Shown here: positions 60,660 through 64,000 of the stretch, piece after piece
Numbering within the stretch: position 1 is the stretch's first letter
Layout of the letters: every line of letters begins with the position of its first letter
Assembly (NCBI RefSeq): GCF_003443995.1
Contig: NZ_QWEY01000005.1
Location: 62,001 to 126,000 of the forward strand
Origin: Pseudotabrizicola alkalilacus
GTDB lineage: Bacteria; Pseudomonadota; Alphaproteobacteria; Rhodobacterales; Rhodobacteraceae
Reading direction: 5' to 3'
DNA: 64,000 bases
Made by a program: the position numbers and the translations under genes
The notes under the pieces: model-generated
Database searches by the model: none
What the model was told of the DNA's origin: nothing
The model's input: only the letters and a program-made list of their open reading frames with translations

Positions 60660-62099
60660 TCAGTTCTGCGCCGCCGAAAAGCTCCGCCCTGCCAGCAAGG
60701 CACAGGCGGCCTGATCAGCGGGCACCTCAAAGCCACCCTCGGCTCCGGCAGCGACCTCGCATTCCAGCGGCAGCGCCGTGTTGTCACCGCCCTCGGCCGC
60801 CTCCAGCCGCAGCACACCATCTTGCAGGCTGTATTGCCCGGCAAGGGTCTGCGCGTCGCTGACAAGCTCAAACGCCCCGCCGTCCGCAAGGGTCAGGGTC
60901 ATCCCTTCGGCCTCGTACTGACCCGGCTCCAGCGCGTTCACCTTTGGCGCGACGCCTGCCTGCTCAGGCGCTGGGTCAGCCGCAGTCTGATCGGCGGCCC
61001 CGTCCTGCACGGGCGCTCCGGTCTCACCCGCTGCTGCCTCCGCTTCCGGTGAAGCCTCCTCAGCGGCACCGCCCTGCGCCGCCTCAGCCGTGGACGGATC
61101 GGCGGCTTCCTGTTGGTCAGGGGCGGCGGCAGACTCTTCTGCGCCAGCCGCCTCCGTGCCGCCCTCCGCCTCTGGCGACTGCTGCGCTGCCGTGCGCGCG
61201 AAGGCCTGCGTTTCGTCTGCAATCAGGGCAGTTTGCGCCGCCATCTGCTCTGTCAACTGGCGCTCGATCCGCACCAGATCCTGCGACCGCGCCGAGACAT
61301 CTTCGGTCAGCTGGCTCAGCACCGCCTGCCGCTCTTCGCGCTGCGCCTGAATGGCGGCCACGTCTTCGGTTAGCGTCGATTGCACCTGCGTCAGCCGCGC
61401 GATTTCTTCGGTCAGCCCGCGCGACTGGTCTTCCAGCCGGATCGCCTCCTCGCGGGTCTGCGCCGTGGTTTCCTCAACCGAAGCCGCCTCCTGCAGAGCG
61501 GTTTGCAGCCGGGCTTCGGTCTCTGCCGCCGTTTCGCTCAGCGTGGCGGTCTCGGTGGTCAGATCCGCAAGCGTCTGGCGCACCTCAGCTTCCCGCGCAC
61601 GCGCCTCTTCCAGCCGGGTGCCAACCGCTGCCATTTCCTCGGTCTGGGTGGCGACCTGCGATTCCAGCTCGGCGCGGCGCTGCTCATAGCCCGCCAGTTC
61701 CTCGCGCAGCGGCGCAACCTGCGCCTCCACCTCGGCCAGCGCGGCGCGGCCCGCCTCCTGCTCGGCCTCAAGGCCGGTCAGTGCCGCCTGTGCGGCATCC
61801 CTCCGGGCCATCAGCTCATCCAGCTCGGTCTGCACTGAAGCGCGCTGGGCCGTCGCCTCTTCGACCTCGGGGGCCAGACGCGCGATGGACGCATCCAACT
61901 CCGCCAACGTGCCCGCCGCCGCGCGCTGCGCTTCCAGATCGCGTTGCAACGTGCCGCTCTGGGCCACCACGGTTTCCAGCTGTGCCGCCGTGTTGCGCTG
62001 CTGGGTAAAGAAGTAGATCGTGCCGATCCAGCCGACGACCGCCGCAACAGCAACAATACTGGTTGTCGAGGTCAGTCCGCTTTTGGTGGTGGCCGCCAT
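60660..62099 (-). CDS. Membrane-anchored coiled-coil protein
   Basis: A 479-residue hypothetical protein. One membrane helix (about residues 13-31, TSIVAVAAVVGWIGTIYFF) is followed by a long coiled coil (about 35-305; many Glu/Gln/Arg heptads such as LEEARAREAEVRQTLADL), an Ala/Glu/Pro-rich acidic linker (310-395) and a small C-terminal domain (about 400-479) with two Cys. GGGGAGA precedes the ATG at 62099, chosen over the longer frame from 62273. It may organise or scaffold something at the cell envelope, but no function can be assigned. Confidence 0.8.
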   Translation of the reverse strand: MAATTKSGLTSTTSIVAVAAVVGWIGTIYFFTQQRNTAAQLETVVAQSGTLQRDLEAQRAAAGTLAELDASIARLAPEVEEATAQRASVQTELDELMARRDAAQAALTGLEAEQEAGRAALAEVEAQVAPLREELAGYEQRRAELESQVATQTEEMAAVGTRLEEARAREAEVRQTLADLTTETATLSETAAETEARLQTALQEAASVEETTAQTREEAIRLEDQSRGLTEEIARLTQVQSTLTEDVAAIQAQREERQAVLSQLTEDVSARSQDLVRIERQLTEQMAAQTALIADETQAFARTAAQQSPEAEGGTEAAGAEESAAAPDQQEAADPSTAEAAQGGAAEEASPEAEAAAGETGAPVQDGAADQTAADPAPEQAGVAPKVNALEPGQYEAEGMTLTLADGGAFELVSDAQTLAGQYSLQDGVLRLEAAEGGDNTALPLECEVAAGAEGGFEVPADQAACALLAGRSFSAAQN

Positions 62100-62407
62100 G
62101 TGAGTATCTCCCCTGTGAAAATCTGTCGGTTTTCCGCTCCCGTCAGGCCATGGGTAGGGCCGGTGATTCAAAAGGGCACAGGTCGCAACTGTGTCTGATC
62201 GTCCAGGGGGCGCTCGCAAAGAGTCAACACCGATGCCCGGCATCCGGTTCCCCGCTCTGACAGCATGACGCACCGCGCCCCGGCTGTTGCCGGGGGCGGG
62301 TCTTGTGGGGCGGGCAAAGCGGTGGGGGGGCGATCAAGCGCAATAGTCGCAAAGGTCAGTGCAGGGCAACCGCACCAAAGCGCTGAATGCCCCGCCGTCG
62401 CACAACG
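62100..62407. other. Non-coding gap upstream of the coiled-coil gene
   Basis: No convincing gene is seen in this 308-bp part of the gap. It holds one strong hairpin near 62278 and is otherwise GC-rich and featureless; the promoter of the coiled-coil gene must lie here or in the adjoining repeat. Confidence 0.5.
62278..62295. terminator. Strong hairpin in the pyrG-coiled-coil gap
   Basis: CCCCGGC and GCCGGGG form a perfect 7-bp stem with a TGTT loop. No T-run follows on either strand. It could be a leader structure of the coiled-coil gene message or a weak terminator. Confidence 0.4.
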
Positions 62408-62489
62408 GCAAAAGTAAACAAACCGTTAAATCTAAGGAGTCAAGTCGTTGATTTTAAAAGATACATAGTCCTGTAACACAGGGGGAACC
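62408..62489. repeat. Copy B of an approximately 80-bp intergenic repeat
   Basis: It matches copy A at 26475-26556 in order and spacing of its blocks: GTTAAA, AAGG, TCAAGTCGTTGAT, AAAAG, GTCCT, GTAACACAGGGGG. On the minus strand it has TTGACT, a 17-base spacer and TGTTTA, a promoter-like pair pointing to the coiled-coil gene. Its GTAACACAGGGGG end forms one arm of the pyrG terminator. Confidence 0.7.
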
Positions 62490-62505
62490 ACAGGTTCCCC
62501 CTGTG
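62477..62505 (-). terminator. pyrG terminator hairpin
   Basis: A perfect 13-bp stem (CACAGGGGGAACC / GGTTCCCCCTGTG) with a 3-base loop starts four bases after the pyrG stop on the minus strand. TTAC follows in place of a T-run. It is the most stable hairpin noticed in the window. Confidence 0.85.
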
Positions 62506-62508
62506 CCG

Positions 62509-64000
62509 TCAGACCAGCCGCTCGACCTCTTTCGCGGCGCGCACAAAGTCTGCAAACAGCGGGTGCGGGGCAAAGGGCTTTGATTTCAGCTCGGGGTGGA
62601 ACTGGACCCCGATGAACCACGGATGATCCTTGACCTCGACGATCTCGGGCAGCTTTCCATCGGGCGACATCCCGGAAAACACCAGCCCGCAGGTCTCCAG
62701 CTGCTCGCGGTACTTGATGTCCACCTCATAGCGGTGCCGGTGCCGTTCCTCGATCACCGTGCCGCCATAGATCTCGGCCACATGCGAGCCGACTTTCAGG
62801 CTGGCGGTATAGGCCCCCAGCCGCATCGTGCCGCCCTTGTCATCATCCGACTTGCGCCGCACGGTGTGGTTGCCCTGCACCCATTCTTTCAGGTGGTAGA
62901 CCACCGGGGTAAAGCGCTTTTTCCCGGCCTCGTGGTCAAACTCCTCCGACCCGGCATTCGGCAGCCCGGCCAGATTGCGGGCGGATTCAATGACCGCCAT
63001 CTGCATGCCAAGGCAGATGCCCAGATAGGGAATCTTTTTCTCCCGCGCGAATTGCGCCGCCTTGATCTTGCCTTCGGTCCCGCGCTCGCCAAAGCCGCCG
63101 GGCACCAGAATGGCGTGATACTCCTGCAGATAGGGAGCGGGATCTTCGTGCTCGAAAATCTCGGCATCAATCCATTCCGCCTTGACCCGCGTGCGGTTGG
63201 CCATGCCGCCATGGGTCAGCGCCTCGGCGATCGACTTATAGGCGTCTTCCAGCTGGGTATACTTGCCCACAATCGCCACCCGGACCGTGCCTTCGGCCCC
63301 GTTCAGACGGTCCATCACGTCTTCCCAACGGGTCAGGTTCGGCTTGGGCGCGGGCGAGATGCCAAAGGCATCCAGCACCGCCTGATCAAGGCCCGCGCGG
63401 TGATAGGCAAGGGGGGCCTCGTAGATGGTTTTCAGATCATAGGCCGGGATCACATGTTCCTTGCGCACGTTGCAGAACAGCGCGATCTTTTCCCGCTCTT
63501 TGTCGGGAATCGGGTGTTCCGACCGGCAGACCAGCACATCGGGGGCAAGGCCGATGCTTTGCAACTCCTTGACCGAATGCTGGGTGGGCTTGGTCTTCAG
63601 CTCGCCCGACGCCGCAAGATAGGGCAGCAGCGTCAGGTGCATCAGGATCGACTGGCCGCGCGGACGCTCATGGATGAACTGCCGGATGGCTTCAAAGAAC
63701 GGCAGGCCCTCGATATCGCCGACGGTGCCGCCGATTTCACACAGCATGAAATCAACCTCATCCGCGCCGATGCGCAGGAAATCCTTGATCTCGTTGGTGA
63801 CGTGCGGAATGACCTGAATGGTCTTGCCCAGATAATCGCCGCGCCGTTCTTTCTCCAGCACGTTGGAATAGATCCGGCCCGAAGAGATGGAATCGGTGGC
63901 GCGGGCATGCACGCCGGTAAAGCGTTCGTAATGGCCAAGATCCAGGTCGGTTTCGGCGCCATCGTCGGTGACAAACACCTCACCATGCTCGAACGGCGAC
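62509..64000 (-). CDS. pyrG: CTP synthase (5' end outside window)
   Basis: The 3' 497 codons of CTP synthase; the frame is open to the window edge, where [20 protein letters not shown] matches residues near 55-70 of the full enzyme, so some 50 residues are missing. The synthetase domain contains [15 protein letters not shown] and the kinase-like ATP site region. The glutaminase domain has the oxyanion loop [10 protein letters not shown], catalytic Cys in [10 protein letters not shown], and His/Glu in FHPE. It makes CTP from UTP, ATP and glutamine. Confidence 0.97.
   Translation of the reverse strand, partial: SPFEHGEVFVTDDGAETDLDLGHYERFTGVHARATDSISSGRIYSNVLEKERRGDYLGKTIQVIPHVTNEIKDFLRIGADEVDFMLCEIGGTVGDIEGLPFFEAIRQFIHERPRGQSILMHLTLLPYLAASGELKTKPTQHSVKELQSIGLAPDVLVCRSEHPIPDKEREKIALFCNVRKEHVIPAYDLKTIYEAPLAYHRAGLDQAVLDAFGISPAPKPNLTRWEDVMDRLNGAEGTVRVAIVGKYTQLEDAYKSIAEALTHGGMANRTRVKAEWIDAEIFEHEDPAPYLQEYHAILVPGGFGERGTEGKIKAAQFAREKKIPYLGICLGMQMAVIESARNLAGLPNAGSEEFDHEAGKKRFTPVVYHLKEWVQGNHTVRRKSDDDKGGTMRLGAYTASLKVGSHVAEIYGGTVIEERHRHRYEVDIKYREQLETCGLVFSGMSPDGKLPEIVEVKDHPWFIGVQFHPELKSKPFAPHPLFADFVRAAKEVERLV

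Noticed and set aside
60398-61052. Plus-strand frames in the gap after the second SDR
   Set aside because: Low-complexity Arg/Pro-rich translations overlapping the coiled-coil gene in antisense, without ribosome sites.

Overview
This window comes from a GC-rich alphaproteobacterium, most likely a member of the Rhodobacterales (Paracoccaceae/Roseobacter type). The evidence is a complete sulfur-oxidation locus in the order soxT-R-S / V-W-X-Y-Z-A-B-C-D-E-F-G-H, as described for Paracoccus pantotrophus, a murA gene followed by a DUF2948 gene, and strong Shine-Dalgarno sites with tightly overlapping operons. No phage, insertion sequence, CRISPR array or replication origin was found.

Layout. (1) 1-4.4 kb: the end of a dipeptide/oligopeptide ABC transporter operon (two permeases, two ATPases) followed by an M24 aminopeptidase. 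(2) 4.5-8.8 kb, minus strand: an AfuABC/FbpABC-type ABC transporter. Divergent from it at 9.05-12.3 kb is an OmpR-type response regulator with a hybrid histidine kinase. (3) 12.4-26.5 kb: the sox locus, with AT-rich palindromes in the soxS-soxV and soxW-soxX gaps where an ArsR-type SoxR would bind. (4) 26.5-28.5 kb: a second YeeE/YedE transporter with an FNR-like box, a reading frame broken by one TGA, tRNA-Thr(GGT), and an orphan 5' half-copy of that tRNA. (5) 28.5-33.2 kb: a small repeat-containing protein, murA, a DUF2948 protein, then a structured leader ahead of a SulP transporter and a tandem universal stress protein.

(6) 33.3-60.4 kb: a large aromatic-catabolism island. Nearly all enzyme and transport genes lie on the minus strand; three regulators (two paralogous LysR proteins and one XylR/DmpR-like protein) and one SDR lie on the plus strand. 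The island encodes a flavoprotein phenol-type hydroxylase, maleylacetate reductase, two intradiol dioxygenases of the hydroxyquinol/catechol type, a PcpA/LinE-like hydroquinone dioxygenase, a two-component flavin hydroxylase with its reductase, an alpha/beta hydrolase, a Zn alcohol dehydrogenase, a GMC oxidoreductase, two SDRs, a tautomerase and an esterase. It also has two branched-chain-amino-acid-type ABC transporters with two paralogous binding proteins. The likely theme is uptake and side-chain oxidation of a phenolic compound, hydroxylation to hydroxyquinol or hydroquinone, ring cleavage, and maleylacetate to 3-oxoadipate. The substrate cannot be read from sequence. The XylR-like regulator has lost the sigma-54 ATPase signatures.

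(7) 60.5-64 kb: a membrane-anchored coiled-coil protein and the 3' part of pyrG. An approximately 80-bp repeat, present also after soxH, lies just beyond the pyrG terminator.
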